A stretch of 64,000 bases of DNA, from NCBI GenBank assembly GCA_047921175.1, contig JBLRWQ010000001.1, forward strand, positions 1 through 64,000, in the 5' to 3' direction. This document shows positions 36,177 through 45,453 of the stretch, piece by piece; the first letter of the stretch is position 1; every line of letters begins with the position of its first letter. Made by a program: the position numbers and the translations under genes. The notes under the pieces are model-generated. The model was not told the origin of the DNA and made no database searches. It saw nothing but the letters and a program-made list of their open reading frames with translations. This DNA is from T1Sed10-7 sp047921175 (GTDB lineage: Bacteria > Actinomycetota > Nitriliruptoria > Nitriliruptorales > Nitriliruptoraceae).

Positions 36177-37478
36177 TCAGCCGTGCGTCGCCCGCCAGGT
36201 CACGACCCGGTCGAGGATCCGCTCCGCGACCGCACGTTTGGAACCGAACGGGACCGCATCGCGGCCACCGTCACGGTCGAGCACGACCACGCGGTTGGTC
36301 GTGACCTCGAAGCCCGCGTCGTTCGCCGAGACGTCGTTGACGACCAGCAGGTCGGCGCCCTTGGCCGCCAGCTTCGCCCGTCCGTTGGCCTCCACGTCGT
36401 CGGTCTCGGCGGCGAAACCGACCAGCACGGGTGTGGCGGCGCGACCCCGCTGACGTCCGAGCTCGGCCAGCACGTCGGGGTTGGGGACCAGCGTGATCGT
36501 CGGCGCGCCCGCCTCCTTCTTCAGCTTGGACGCCGCCGCGGTCTCCGGCCGGAAGTCCGCCACCGCTGCGGCCTTGATGACCACGTCGCACAACGGCACC
36601 CGTTCCAGCACGGCGGCGTGCAGGTCCCGCGCGGTGATCACGTCGACCCGCGTGACCCCCGGCGGCGTCGCGAGCTCGGTCGGTGCGGCCACGAGCAGCA
36701 CCTCGGCCCCCCGGGCCGCCGCCGCCTCGGCCAGCGCGAAGCCCATCCGGCCGCTGGAGCGGTTGCCGAGGTAGCGGACGGGATCGATCGGCTCCCGGGT
36801 CCCACCGGCGGTGATCAGCACGCGCAGCCCGGTCAGGTCCGGCGCGGGCAGCCCGGCCGGCTCCGCCTCGCGCGGCCCGGCCGGCTCCTGGTCCGGCACG
36901 CCGCCGCTCTCCCCGACGGACCGCAGGGCCGCCTCGAGCGCTGCGACGACCGCCGACGGCTCGACCAGCCGGCCGGGGCCGGCGTCCCCGCCCATCAACG
37001 GGCCGTCGGCGGGGCCGACGACCACGGCACCACGCGCCGCCAGGGTCGCGACGTTGGCCTGCGTGGCCGGGTGCTGCCACATCTCGGTGTGCATCGCCGG
37101 TGCCAGCACCAGCGGTGCCCGGGCGGCGAGCAGCGTGGTGGTCAGCAGGTCGTCGGCCAGGCCGGCCGCGAGCTTGGCGAGGGTGTGCGCGGTGGCCGGG
37201 TAGACGACGGCGACCTCGGCACGACCTCCCAGGCCGACGTGCGTCTCGTCCGCGACGCCCTCCCAGACCTCGGTGCGCACGGGCCGGCCGGTCAACCCCT
37301 CGAAGGTCGCCGGACCGACGAACCTGGCCCCACCCCGGGTCAGCACCACGTCGACCTCGGCGCCGTGCTGGACGAGAGCGCGGGCCAGCAGCGCCGCCTT
37401 GTAGGCCCCGATGCCACCGCTGACGCCGAGCAGCACCCGACGGCCGCGCAGCGGCGAGACGGGTGGGGTCGCCTCCAC
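36177..37478 (-). CDS. coaBC: bifunctional phosphopantothenoylcysteine synthetase/decarboxylase
   Basis: Two consecutive steps of CoA synthesis. 433 aa. Decarboxylase (CoaC) domain about 10-185: GVSGGIGAYKA, and LAPAMHTEMWQHPA near 125. Synthetase (CoaB) domain from about 220: ITAGGTREPIDPVRYLGNRS, KAAAVADFRP, NPDVLAELG. An inter-domain linker (about 190-215) is unusually rich in Glu/Pro/Gly. GTG 37478 begins 2 bases after the rpoZ stop. Confidence 0.96.
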   Translation of the reverse strand: MEATPPVSPLRGRRVLLGVSGGIGAYKAALLARALVQHGAEVDVVLTRGGARFVGPATFEGLTGRPVRTEVWEGVADETHVGLGGRAEVAVVYPATAHTLAKLAAGLADDLLTTTLLAARAPLVLAPAMHTEMWQHPATQANVATLAARGAVVVGPADGPLMGGDAGPGRLVEPSAVVAALEAALRSVGESGGVPDQEPAGPREAEPAGLPAPDLTGLRVLITAGGTREPIDPVRYLGNRSSGRMGFALAEAAAARGAEVLLVAAPTELATPPGVTRVDVITARDLHAAVLERVPLCDVVIKAAAVADFRPETAAASKLKKEAGAPTITLVPNPDVLAELGRQRGRAATPVLVGFAAETDDVEANGRAKLAAKGADLLVVNDVSANDAGFEVTTNRVVVLDRDGGRDAVPFGSKRAVAERILDRVVTWRATHG

Positions 37479-37480
37479 GC

Positions 37481-37741
37481 TCAGGCCGGCTCGTCCTCGT
37501 GCTGCGGCTCCGGGGCAGGCTCGGGGTGCGCCGCAACCTCGATCTTGCCCTGCGCGATCTCCTCCAGGGCGATCGACAGCGGCTTGTTCGTGTCCGTGGT
37601 CAGCAGCGGCGGGACGAAGGCGCCCATGCCCTCACCGAGCTGCGCGAAGTAGCCGTTGATCTCGCGGGCGCGCTTGGCGGCCAGGTGCACGAGGTGGAAC
37701 CGGGAGTCCACCTTGTCCATCAGGTCATCGATGCGTGCGAT
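37481..37741 (-). CDS. rpoZ: RNA polymerase omega subunit, ATC start codon
   Basis: Small subunit that folds beta-prime and stabilises RNAP. With ATC 37741 as start the protein reads (M)ARIDDLMDKVDSRFHLVHL, matching the family opening MARVTVEDCL; GGAAGG lies 7 bases upstream. No ATG, GTG, TTG or CTG occurs in frame at the expected place; the first ATG (37720) would remove the conserved ARIDDL and has no ribosome site. 86 aa. AAKRAREINGYF and the KPLSIALEEI segment are typical; the tail is acidic/Pro-rich. First gene of the transcript running to coaBC and beyond. Confidence 0.92.
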   Translation of the reverse strand: MARIDDLMDKVDSRFHLVHLAAKRAREINGYFAQLGEGMGAFVPPLLTTDTNKPLSIALEEIAQGKIEVAAHPEPAPEPQHEDEPA

Positions 37742-37937
37742 GGTCGTGCCTTCCGTGCGCGGGTTCGGGCTCGACGGTGCCGGGCCCGACGGGCGGGGGC
37801 TCGGGACGTGCGGGAGCGACCCCGCGTGGCCTGGACCGGCGAGGGTAGCGTGACGCGCGCGCCTGCAGGCCGCGACCACCGTCCGCCGTGGCACGCCCGC
37901 AGGCCGCGACCGCCGATCACCTGCTGCAGGAGCGACC
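37742..37937. other. divergent spacer between rpoZ and membrane-protein gene
   Basis: 196 bases without a gene. TAGCGT at 37846-37851 (plus strand) and its complement look like -10 elements, but no matching -35 was found. A 13-base direct repeat GCAGGCCGCGACC occurs at 37865-37877 and 37899-37911, 34 bases apart, just before the ribosome site of the plus-strand gene. Confidence 0.4.
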
Positions 37938-38777
37938 GTGCCACCGCCGCCCGTCCTGCTGACCGTGCTGGGCTCGAGACCCGGCTTCTGGGTGCTGCTG
38001 GCCGTCGGCGCGATCGTGGCCCTGGCCGTCGAGGCGGGCCGTCGGCAGCGGACCCGGGCGATCACGGCCTCCCTCGCCCGCTTCGTGGAGCGCCATGACG
38101 GCTGGCACCGGCAGGCCTGGCCCGCCGGACTGACCGTCGACCTCCTGGTCGGCCGGTTCGCCGCGCTGCCCCGAGGTGACCGTCGCTACGGCGTCGAGCA
38201 CGCCGTCGGGGGGCCGATCGACCTCGACCTCGGCGGCATGACGGTGCCCTGCCAGGTCGCCTGCTTCCGGTGGTTCCACGAGCAGCGGGGTCGACGGCGG
38301 TCGGGAGCGGCACGGACGTCCACGAGTTACGAGCGGCGTACCGAGCTCATCGTGCTGTGTCAGCTTCCCGTGCACACCCACCGGGCCATCACGGTGCTGC
38401 CGGCCTCGCTGCTCGGCCGGGTCGGCCTGACGCGGGAGGGCAGGCAGCTGGAGTCCGACGCCTTCAACCGCGCCTTCCGCGTCGAGGGCAGCGACCCCAC
38501 CCTGACGGTCACCCTCCTCGACGCCGGTGTCCAGGAGCTGCTGGCGGCGGACTACCGTGGCCGCGGCATCGGGTTCAGCGACGACCTGGTGGTGCTGTCG
38601 GGGACCCCGACCCACCGCGACCGGTCGCTCGAGGGACCGGTGCAGACCTACCCGGCGATGGTCCAGGACCTGGCCCGGCTCCTGCGCCGCCTGCCACCCG
38701 CGTTCTGGCGCCAGCTCGGCCTGGATCCGGACGCCGCCCGTGCCCCCGAGGGCCCCCCTGACACGCAGGAGCGGTGA
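37938..38777 (+). CDS. membrane-anchored protein of unknown function next to LemA
   Basis: 279 aa from GTG 37938 (AGGAG 6 bases upstream). One N-terminal transmembrane segment (about 17-33, FWVLLAVGAIVALAVEA), then a soluble domain. Nothing recognised with confidence; LemA genes are often paired with a DUF3137-type membrane protein and this may be a distant one, judged from context only. No enzyme motif seen. The neighbour lemA follows after one base, so the two are surely one unit. Both run against the surrounding core genes. Confidence 0.6.
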   Translation: MPPPPVLLTVLGSRPGFWVLLAVGAIVALAVEAGRRQRTRAITASLARFVERHDGWHRQAWPAGLTVDLLVGRFAALPRGDRRYGVEHAVGGPIDLDLGGMTVPCQVACFRWFHEQRGRRRSGAARTSTSYERRTELIVLCQLPVHTHRAITVLPASLLGRVGLTREGRQLESDAFNRAFRVEGSDPTLTVTLLDAGVQELLAADYRGRGIGFSDDLVVLSGTPTHRDRSLEGPVQTYPAMVQDLARLLRRLPPAFWRQLGLDPDAARAPEGPPDTQER

Positions 38778-38778
38778 C

Positions 38779-39345
38779 GTGGAACCGGTGCTGATCGGCC
38801 TGGCCGTGCTCGCGGTGCTGCTCGTGCTGGTCGTCGTGTCGTACAACCGGTTCGTCGCCCAGGTGGCCTCGATGGACGCCACCTGGGCCAACATCGAGGG
38901 CGAGCTGCAGCGGCGCCACGACCTGGTCCCGAACCTCGTGGCGACCGTGCGGGGCTACGCCGGCCACGAGCAGGCGGTCTTCGACCGGGTGACACGCGCG
39001 CGGGCCGAGGCGATCGCCGCCCGGCCGACCTCCGTCCCCATCGGGCAGCAGGCCCGGGCGGAGGACGTGCTCACCCAGCAGCTGTCGACCCTGCTCGCGA
39101 TCACCGAGTCCTACCCCGAGCTCCGCAGCGACGCCGCCTTCCGCGACCTGCAGCGCCAACTGGTCGAGACCGAGGATCGCATCGCCGCGGCCCGACGGCT
39201 CTACAACCTCGAGGTGGCCGCCTACGAGCGGCGACGCCGCGCGGTGCCGTCGAACCTGCTCGCCTCGCTGGCCGGCTTCGCCGCCCGAGACATGTTCGAG
39301 ATCTCCGACCCGGCCGCCGCCCACGCACCGCTGGTCCAGCCGTGA
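38779..39345 (+). CDS. lemA: LemA family protein
   Basis: 188 aa, N-terminal membrane anchor (about 3-21, a run of Leu/Val/Ala) followed by the four-helix LemA domain: YNRFVAQVASMDATWANIEG, LQRRHDLVPNLVATVRGYA and RRLYNLEVAAYERRRRAVPSN are the family's conserved stretches. Role in bacteria unclear (cell-envelope associated). GTG 38779 has AGGAG upstream. Convergent with gmk at 22 bases. Confidence 0.88.
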   Translation: MEPVLIGLAVLAVLLVLVVVSYNRFVAQVASMDATWANIEGELQRRHDLVPNLVATVRGYAGHEQAVFDRVTRARAEAIAARPTSVPIGQQARAEDVLTQQLSTLLAITESYPELRSDAAFRDLQRQLVETEDRIAAARRLYNLEVAAYERRRRAVPSNLLASLAGFAARDMFEISDPAAAHAPLVQP

Positions 39346-39367
39346 GCGGGGTCCTCGGGGTGGGCGT

Positions 39368-39943
39368 CTAGCCGTTCCCGCCGCGTGCAGCGGCGATCGC
39401 GTCCAGCACCTCGGTGACGCAGCGGTCCAGCTCGTCGTTGACCACGCGGACATCGAACCGGTGCGCCGCGGCGAGCTCCTCGCGGGCGCGGTCCAGGCGG
39501 CGGGCGATCGCGCCGTCGGTCTCCGTCCCACGACCGCGCAGCCGACGCTCGAGCTCCTCGAGGCTCGGGGGCACCAGGAACACCAGCAGCGCACCGGGGT
39601 CCTGTGCCTTGACCTGCAGCGCGCCCTGCACCTCGATGTCGAGCACGACCACGCTGCCGGCGGCGACCGCGTCGTGTACCGGGGCGGCCGGGGTCCCGTA
39701 CCGGTGGCCGGCGTAGGTGGCCCACTCGAGCAGCGCCCCGGCTCCGAGGAGCTCCTCGAAGCGCTGCGGGCTCACGAAGTGGTAGTCGACCCCGTCGGTC
39801 TCCCCGGCACGCGGCGGGCGTGTGGTCGCCGAGACCGACAGCACCGCGTCCGGCAGGGCCGCACGCACCCGGGCGTGGACGGTGCCCTTGCCCACCCCCG
39901 AGGGTCCCGCGATCACGACCAGCAGGCCGCGGGCAGCGGTCAC
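39368..39943 (-). CDS. gmk: guanylate kinase
   Basis: Phosphorylates GMP/dGMP. 191 aa; P-loop GPSGVGKGT near 12-20 and the GMP-binding SATTRPPRAGETDGVDYHFV near 40-59. GTG 39943 overlaps the mihF stop as GTGA. In mycobacteria rpoZ follows gmk directly on the same strand; here the LemA pair lies between them. Confidence 0.97.
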   Translation of the reverse strand: MTAARGLLVVIAGPSGVGKGTVHARVRAALPDAVLSVSATTRPPRAGETDGVDYHFVSPQRFEELLGAGALLEWATYAGHRYGTPAAPVHDAVAAGSVVVLDIEVQGALQVKAQDPGALLVFLVPPSLEELERRLRGRGTETDGAIARRLDRAREELAAAHRFDVRVVNDELDRCVTEVLDAIAAARGGNG

Positions 39944-40254
39944 GCCGGCTCCGGGAAGGCGGCGAGCAGCCGCTCGCGCTGGCGGGGGCCCAGGCCACGG
40001 ACGCGGCGCGACGACGCGATGCCGAGCCGTTCCATCCGCGTGGCCGCCGTGCGGGGCCCCATGCGCGGTAGCGCGGCGAGCAGCTCGCTGACCCGGAGGT
40101 TGCGGACCGCCTCGTCGTCGCTGGCCAGCACCTCGGCGAGGGAGAGCTCCCCGGCCTTGACCCGGGCCTTCAGCTCGGCACGGGTGCGGCGCGCCACGGC
40201 CGCCCGGTCCAGCGCGGCGCGACGCTGCTCGGGATCGAGCTTCGGTGGGGGCAT
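39940..40254 (-). CDS. mihF: actinobacterial integration host factor
   Basis: Nucleoid-associated DNA-bending protein. 104 aa from ATG 40254, i.e. the short form. Basic helical protein with the helix-two-turn-helix region LSLAEVLASDDEAVRNLRVS and the C-terminal GIASSRRVRGLGPRQRERLL. mihF-gmk is conserved across actinobacteria. 157 bases of divergent DNA separate it from the nucleotidase gene; on the minus strand TATCCT (about 40318-40313) is a candidate -10, without a clear -35. Confidence 0.92.
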   Translation of the reverse strand: MPPPKLDPEQRRAALDRAAVARRTRAELKARVKAGELSLAEVLASDDEAVRNLRVSELLAALPRMGPRTAATRMERLGIASSRRVRGLGPRQRERLLAAFPEPA

Positions 40255-40411
40255 GCGGGTCCGCCTCGGTGCTCGTCGGCGCGGGTACGCGGCTGCGCGG
40301 CTGCGGCGGGCGAGGATAGTGGGCCCCGTCGGGCCACCCCGATAGCGTCGCGGCCACCGGTGCCGCCGATGCCGGCCACCTGGCAACCCGCCCGCCCGTC
40401 CGGAGCCTGCC

Positions 40412-41032
40412 ATGCCGACCGCACGACCGCTCGTGCTGGGCGTCGACCTGGACGGGGTCTGCGCCGACTACGAGGGCGCGTTCCGCGACTCGGTGGCCCG
40501 GCACCTCGACCGCGACCCGGCGACGCTGCCCCCCCAGACGATCATGGACGCCTACTCGCAGTGGGGGCTGACCTTCGAGGCGTTCGAGGAGGCCCACCGC
40601 CGTGCCGTGGTCGAGGACCGCATGTTCCGGCACATGCGGCCGCTCGAGGGCGTCTCGGAGGCACTGTGGGAGCTGTCGGATGCCGGGGTGTGGATCCGCA
40701 TCATCACCCACCGGCTCATCTTCAACTGGGCGCACGAGATCTCCGCCGCGGACACCGCCGCCTGGCTCGACGCCCAGCAGATCCCGTACCGGGACCTGTG
40801 CTTCATCGGGGACAAGCCCAACGTCGGCGCGGACCTGTACGTGGACGACTCGCCCGACAACATCGTCTCGCTGCGCGAGGCCGGGCGGGCCGCGATCGTG
40901 TTCGACCAGCCCTACAACCGTCATCTCGGGGGGCCCCGGGCCCGCTCCTGGGACGAGGTCCTCGTCCTCGTGCGGGCCGAGCTCGCCGCCCGTGACCGTC
41001 AGCTCCCGCTCCCGCTCGGGGAGGCACCATGA
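40412..41032 (+). CDS. HAD-superfamily 5'(3')-deoxyribonucleotidase-like protein
   Basis: 206 aa. Motif I DLDGVCADYEG (11-21) with both catalytic aspartates, motif II Thr in IITHR (about 101), K in IGDKPNVGADLYVDDSPDN (about 133-151) holding motifs III/IV. Closest in pattern to NT5C-type nucleotidases that dephosphorylate pyrimidine nucleotides. Its stop overlaps the pyrE-like start (ATGA), which supports a job in pyrimidine nucleotide balance; actual substrate unproven. Confidence 0.78.
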   Translation: MPTARPLVLGVDLDGVCADYEGAFRDSVARHLDRDPATLPPQTIMDAYSQWGLTFEAFEEAHRRAVVEDRMFRHMRPLEGVSEALWELSDAGVWIRIITHRLIFNWAHEISAADTAAWLDAQQIPYRDLCFIGDKPNVGADLYVDDSPDNIVSLREAGRAAIVFDQPYNRHLGGPRARSWDEVLVLVRAELAARDRQLPLPLGEAP

Positions 41033-41718
41033 CCCGCCAGCCCGCTGCCGACCGCACGACCGCCTTCATCCAGCTGCTGCTCGACAGCGAGGTGGTCCGT
41101 TTCGGGGACTTCGTGGGCAAGTCGGGCCGCCGCATGCCGTACTTCATCGATGCCGGCCGGTTCCGCACCGGCGCCCAGCTCGACCGACTCGGGGCGGCCT
41201 ACGCCGCGGCGATCGTGGAGGCGTTCGGCGACGGCGTCGACGTGCTCTTCGGACCGGCCTACAAGGGCATCCCGCTGGCGGTCACCGCCGGTGTCGCCCT
41301 GGCGCGGGACCACCACCTCGACGTCGGGGTCTGCTTCGACCGCAAGGAGGCGAAGGACCACGGCGAAGGCGGGATCCTGGTCGGGCACCAGCTGCGCGAC
41401 GGCGACCGGGTCGTGATCGTGGAGGACGTCACCACGGCGGGCACGTCGGTGCGCGCCAGCGTGCCGATGCTGCGCGCCCAGGCCGACGTCGCGGTGGTCG
41501 GCCTGGTGGTCGGCGTGGACCGGCGTGAGCGCGGGCGGACGGAGCGCTCCGCTCTGGTCGAGCTCGCCGAGGAGTTCGACCTGCGGGCGGTGGCGCTGGC
41601 GACGATCGACGACATCGTCGACCACCTCGCCGGTGTCGAGGCGGACGGCGGCGCGGTGCTCGGCGCGGGCGACCTCGAGCGCATCGCCGCCTACCGCCGC
41701 GAGCACGGCGCCCGCTGA
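41029..41718 (+). CDS. pyrE: orotate phosphoribosyltransferase
   Basis: Forms OMP from orotate and PRPP. 229 aa. The PRPP loop VVIVEDVTTAGTS (about 127-139) is complete; GPAYKGIPLA (about 77-86) and FDRKEAKDHGEGG (about 104-116) are the OPRTase lysine loops, which separate it from other PRTases. ATG 41029 has GGGGAGG upstream. Convergent with dnaE. Confidence 0.92.
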   Translation: MTRQPAADRTTAFIQLLLDSEVVRFGDFVGKSGRRMPYFIDAGRFRTGAQLDRLGAAYAAAIVEAFGDGVDVLFGPAYKGIPLAVTAGVALARDHHLDVGVCFDRKEAKDHGEGGILVGHQLRDGDRVVIVEDVTTAGTSVRASVPMLRAQADVAVVGLVVGVDRRERGRTERSALVELAEEFDLRAVALATIDDIVDHLAGVEADGGAVLGAGDLERIAAYRREHGAR

Positions 41719-41743
41719 CCGGAGGCGTACCACCGGGATCCCC

Positions 41744-41769
41744 GCCGGGCGCAGCGCTCGGCACCCGGC
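41744..41769. terminator. possible hairpin between pyrE and dnaE
   Basis: GCCGGG (41744-41749) and CCCGGC (41764-41769) can pair across 14 bases in the 57-base convergent gap. No T run. Weak candidate for a bidirectional terminator. Confidence 0.3.
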
Positions 41770-41775
41770 CGGACG

Positions 41776-44700
41776 TCAGCGGCTCGCGGCCAGCTCCACC
41801 TCCCGGCCCCGGCGACGCCAGGCCGGCTCCTCACGGTCCTCACCGAAGGAGCGGTCGCCCACCTGGTCCTGGACCGCCTGCGGACCGAAGGCGGCCTTCA
41901 GCTCGCCGAACAGCCCCGGGCGGCGCTCGACCCGGAGCTCGTCACCCAGGCGGTAGACGCGTCGGCCGCCGTCCGGCCCCTCGACCTCGAGGTGGACGGG
42001 CACCACGCCGGCGTGGTTGGCCAGCACCTCCTTCAGGCGCCGGATCGCGTCCGGGGTGCACTGCGCGGTGGCGAAGGAGAGCACGACCGGCTCCCCCAAC
42101 GCCTCCGACAGGTCGGGGACGGCGACCTTGTTGGCCGTCAGCTTCACCGACTCGTCCCGGACCTCGAGCCGGCCCGTGACCACGAGCACCGCATCCTCGG
42201 CCAGCACCTCATGGGCCGCCCGGTAGGTCCCGGGCCAGAACACCACCTCGACCTGGCCGGTGAGGTCCTCCAGGGTCGCGACCAGGTAGGTGTCGCCCTT
42301 GCGGGTGAACTTCTTCGTCAGACCCGTGAGCACACCGCCCACCACCACCGAGGCCCCGTCGTCCCGCTCGCGCAGGTCCGCGCAGGTCAGGTCGACGTAG
42401 CCCGACAGGACCTTCTCCGTCCCGAACAGGGGGTGGTCCGAGACGTACAGGCCGAGCATCTCCCGCTCGTAGCGCAGCAGCTGCTGCTTGTCGTACTCCC
42501 CCGCCGGGATCTGCGGGGCCTCGTCGATCCCGAGCTCCTCGGCAGCGGGGGCATCGCCTGCGAGCCCGTCGAAGAGCGAGAACTGGCCGGCCGCCTCGGC
42601 CTTCTTGCGCGTGATGGCCGCGTCGACGAGCTGCTCGTAGGCCGCGAGCAGCCCGCGACGGCTGTGGCCGAGCCCGGCGAAGGCGCCGGCGAGGATGAGG
42701 CTCTCGAGGGTCTTCTTGTTGAGCACGCTCGCGTCGACCTTGACGCAGAAGTCGGCGAAGTCGACGAAGCGACCCTCGGCCTCCCTCGCCGCCACGATCG
42801 AGGCGACGATCCCCTCCCCCACCCCACGCACGGCGGACAACCCGAACAGGATCTGCTCGCCCCGGGGGGTGAAGTCGCTGCCGGACTCGTTGACGTCCGG
42901 GGGCAGGACGGGGATGCCCATGCGCCGGCACTCGTTGAGGTAGAGCGGCTTGTTGTCCTTGTGGTTCTTCACGCTGGTCAGCAGCGCCGCCATGTACTCG
43001 ACCGGGTAGTGGGTCTTGAGCCAGGCGGTCTGGTAGCTGACCACCCCGTAGGCGACCGTGTGGGCCTTGTTGAAGCCGTACTCGGCGAACTTCTCGATCA
43101 GCCCCCACAGGTTGACCATGAAGGCCTTGTCGTAGCCGCCTGCCACCCCGCCGGCGATCAGCTGGTCCTTCTGGGCCTCCATCAGGTCACGCTTCTTCTT
43201 GCCCACCGCCTTGCGCAGCGCGTCCGCCTCCGCCATGGAGAAGCCGGACAGGTCGGTGGCGATCTTCATGACCTGTTCCTGGTAGACGATGACCCCGTAG
43301 GTCTCGCCCAGGATCGGTTCCAGATCCGGGTGGTCGAAGCTGACCTGCTCGAGGCCGTTCTTGCGGTCCGCGAACGCGTTGTGCATGTCCATGCCCAGCG
43401 GGCCCGGTCGGTACAGCGCCAGGAGGGCCGAGATGTCCTCGAACCGGGTCGGCTTGAGCTTGCGGACCAGCGCCTGCATGCCGGTGGAGTCGAGCTGGAA
43501 CACCCCGAGGGTGAAGCCCGTGCCGAGCATCCGGTAGGTGTCGGGGTCGTCCATGTCCCCGAGCAGCGCCGGGTCGTCCATGTCGATGCGCCGGCCCCGG
43601 TTGGCCGCGACGTGTCGCTCGGCGTCGGAGATGACCGTGAGGTTGCGGAGCCCCAGGAAGTCCATCTTGAGCAGGCCGATGTCCTCGGCCGCGCCCATCT
43701 CGTACTGGGTGACGATCTCGCCGTTGTCGGTGCGCAGCAGCGGCACGGTCTCGTGCAGCGGTCGGGCGCCGATCACCACGGCCGCGGCGTGGATCCCGTG
43801 CTGGCGCTTGAGCCCCTCGAGCTTCTCGGCGGTCTCGAGGACCTCGCGGTAGGTCGGGTCCTCGCGCGCGTTGCGCAGCTCCGAGGACTTCTCGTAGGCC
43901 TCGGCCAGGGGGGAGTCCTTGCCCTGGACCGCCGGCGGCATCATCTTCGCGAGGTCGTCGCCGACCTTGAAGGGGTGGTCGAGCACCCGGGCGGCGTCGC
44001 GGATGGCGGACTTGGCCTTGATGGTGCCGAAGGTCACGATCTGCGCCACGTGGTCGTCGCCGTAGCGGCGGGCGGCGTAGCGGATCATCTCGCCGCGACG
44101 CCGGTCGTCGAAGTCGATGTCGATGTCCGGCATCTGGATGCGGGCGGGGTTGAGGAAGCGCTCGAAGATCAGGCCGTGGCGGATCGGGTCGACCCGGGTG
44201 ATGTCGGTGCAGTAGGCCACGACCGACCCGCCGGCGGACCCGCGCCCGGGACCGACCCGGATGCCCTCGGAGCGGGCGTAGGTGCACAGGTCCGCGACGA
44301 TGAGGAAGTAGGCCGGGAAGCCCATCTGCTCGATCACGCGCAGCTCGTACTCGACCCGCTCCGCCACCGGGGTCGGGACCGGGTCGCCGTAGCGGGCCTT
44401 GGCGCCCTCCCACACCTTCTGCCGCAGGTAGGCGGTCTCGCTGAGGCCGTCCGGGCAGGGGAAGGCCGGCAGCAGGTCGAGGCCGAACTCGATCGAGGCG
44501 TCGCAGCGCTCGGCGATCTCGAGGGTGGCGTCGAGCGCGTCCGGGTAGGCGTGGAACCGCTCGCGCATCTCGGCGGCGGTCTTGACGTAGAAGTCCTCGC
44601 CCTGGAAACGGAACCGGTCGGGATCGGAGATCTTCGACCCGGTCTGGATGCACAGCAGGGCGTCGTGCGCCTGGGCGTCCTCGGCACGGGTGTAGTGCGA

Positions 44701-45330
44701 GTCGTTCGCGATGACGGTCCTGAGGCCCAGCTCGCCCGCGAGCTTCTCCAGCAACGGCCAGGTCCGGCGCTGCTCCGCGATGCCGTGGTCCTGCAGCTCG
44801 ACGAAGTAGCGGTCCGGGCCGTAGATGTCCCTGAAGTCGCTGAGGGTCTGCCTGGCCGCGGCCTCATCGCCCTTGAGCAGGTGCTGGTTGACCTCGGAAC
44901 CGAGGCAGCCGGACAGCACGATGATCCCGTCGCTGTGCTCGGCCAGCAGGTCCAGGTCGACCCGCGGCTTGTACCAGGTGCCCTCGAGGTAGGCGCGGGT
45001 GGACAGGGCGACGAGGTTGCGGTAGCCGACGTCGTCCTGGGCGAGGACCGTGAGGTGGTAGTACCGCTGTCTGCCGTCCGCGCCACCGAGGCGCTGGTCA
45101 CGCCGCGACCCGATCGCCTGGTAGAGCTCCGAGCCGAGGATGGGCTTGACGCCTTCGCGCTGGGCGGCCCGGTAGAACTCCACCAGCCCGAACAGCACCC
45201 CATGGTCCGTGATGGCCACCGCCGGCTGTCCGTCGGCGTGCACATGGCGCACGAGGTCGTCGACACGGGACGCCCCGTCGAGCATCGAGTACTCGGTATG
45301 GACGTGGAGGTGGGCGAAGCTGCGGCTCAC
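41776..45330 (-). CDS. dnaE: DNA polymerase III alpha subunit
   Basis: Replicative polymerase, 1184 aa, same size as mycobacterial DnaE1. GTG 45330 follows AGGGG at 6 bases and gives the exact family opening SRSFAHLHVHTEYSMLDG. PHP domain about 1-290; palm/fingers about 290-880 with PDIDIDFDD near 401-409 carrying two catalytic aspartates; helix-hairpin-helix region; C-terminal OB fold about 985-1070 (TKKFTRKGDTYLVATLEDL). The clamp-binding motif was not located with certainty. Single-gene transcript with a structured leader. Confidence 0.97.
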   Translation of the reverse strand: MSRSFAHLHVHTEYSMLDGASRVDDLVRHVHADGQPAVAITDHGVLFGLVEFYRAAQREGVKPILGSELYQAIGSRRDQRLGGADGRQRYYHLTVLAQDDVGYRNLVALSTRAYLEGTWYKPRVDLDLLAEHSDGIIVLSGCLGSEVNQHLLKGDEAAARQTLSDFRDIYGPDRYFVELQDHGIAEQRRTWPLLEKLAGELGLRTVIANDSHYTRAEDAQAHDALLCIQTGSKISDPDRFRFQGEDFYVKTAAEMRERFHAYPDALDATLEIAERCDASIEFGLDLLPAFPCPDGLSETAYLRQKVWEGAKARYGDPVPTPVAERVEYELRVIEQMGFPAYFLIVADLCTYARSEGIRVGPGRGSAGGSVVAYCTDITRVDPIRHGLIFERFLNPARIQMPDIDIDFDDRRRGEMIRYAARRYGDDHVAQIVTFGTIKAKSAIRDAARVLDHPFKVGDDLAKMMPPAVQGKDSPLAEAYEKSSELRNAREDPTYREVLETAEKLEGLKRQHGIHAAAVVIGARPLHETVPLLRTDNGEIVTQYEMGAAEDIGLLKMDFLGLRNLTVISDAERHVAANRGRRIDMDDPALLGDMDDPDTYRMLGTGFTLGVFQLDSTGMQALVRKLKPTRFEDISALLALYRPGPLGMDMHNAFADRKNGLEQVSFDHPDLEPILGETYGVIVYQEQVMKIATDLSGFSMAEADALRKAVGKKKRDLMEAQKDQLIAGGVAGGYDKAFMVNLWGLIEKFAEYGFNKAHTVAYGVVSYQTAWLKTHYPVEYMAALLTSVKNHKDNKPLYLNECRRMGIPVLPPDVNESGSDFTPRGEQILFGLSAVRGVGEGIVASIVAAREAEGRFVDFADFCVKVDASVLNKKTLESLILAGAFAGLGHSRRGLLAAYEQLVDAAITRKKAEAAGQFSLFDGLAGDAPAAEELGIDEAPQIPAGEYDKQQLLRYEREMLGLYVSDHPLFGTEKVLSGYVDLTCADLRERDDGASVVVGGVLTGLTKKFTRKGDTYLVATLEDLTGQVEVVFWPGTYRAAHEVLAEDAVLVVTGRLEVRDESVKLTANKVAVPDLSEALGEPVVLSFATAQCTPDAIRRLKEVLANHAGVVPVHLEVEGPDGGRRVYRLGDELRVERRPGLFGELKAAFGPQAVQDQVGDRSFGEDREEPAWRRRGREVELAASR

Positions 45331-45453
45331 GGGTTCCCCTCTCGTCTGGACCGTGCGGTCTGCCGCACCGAGGTCCGTCGTCGCCGGCGCCACCGAACCC
45401 GGCCGAGGTGACGTCGGCTGGCCGAGCGAGCTCGGGCGTCGGGATGCCGACCC

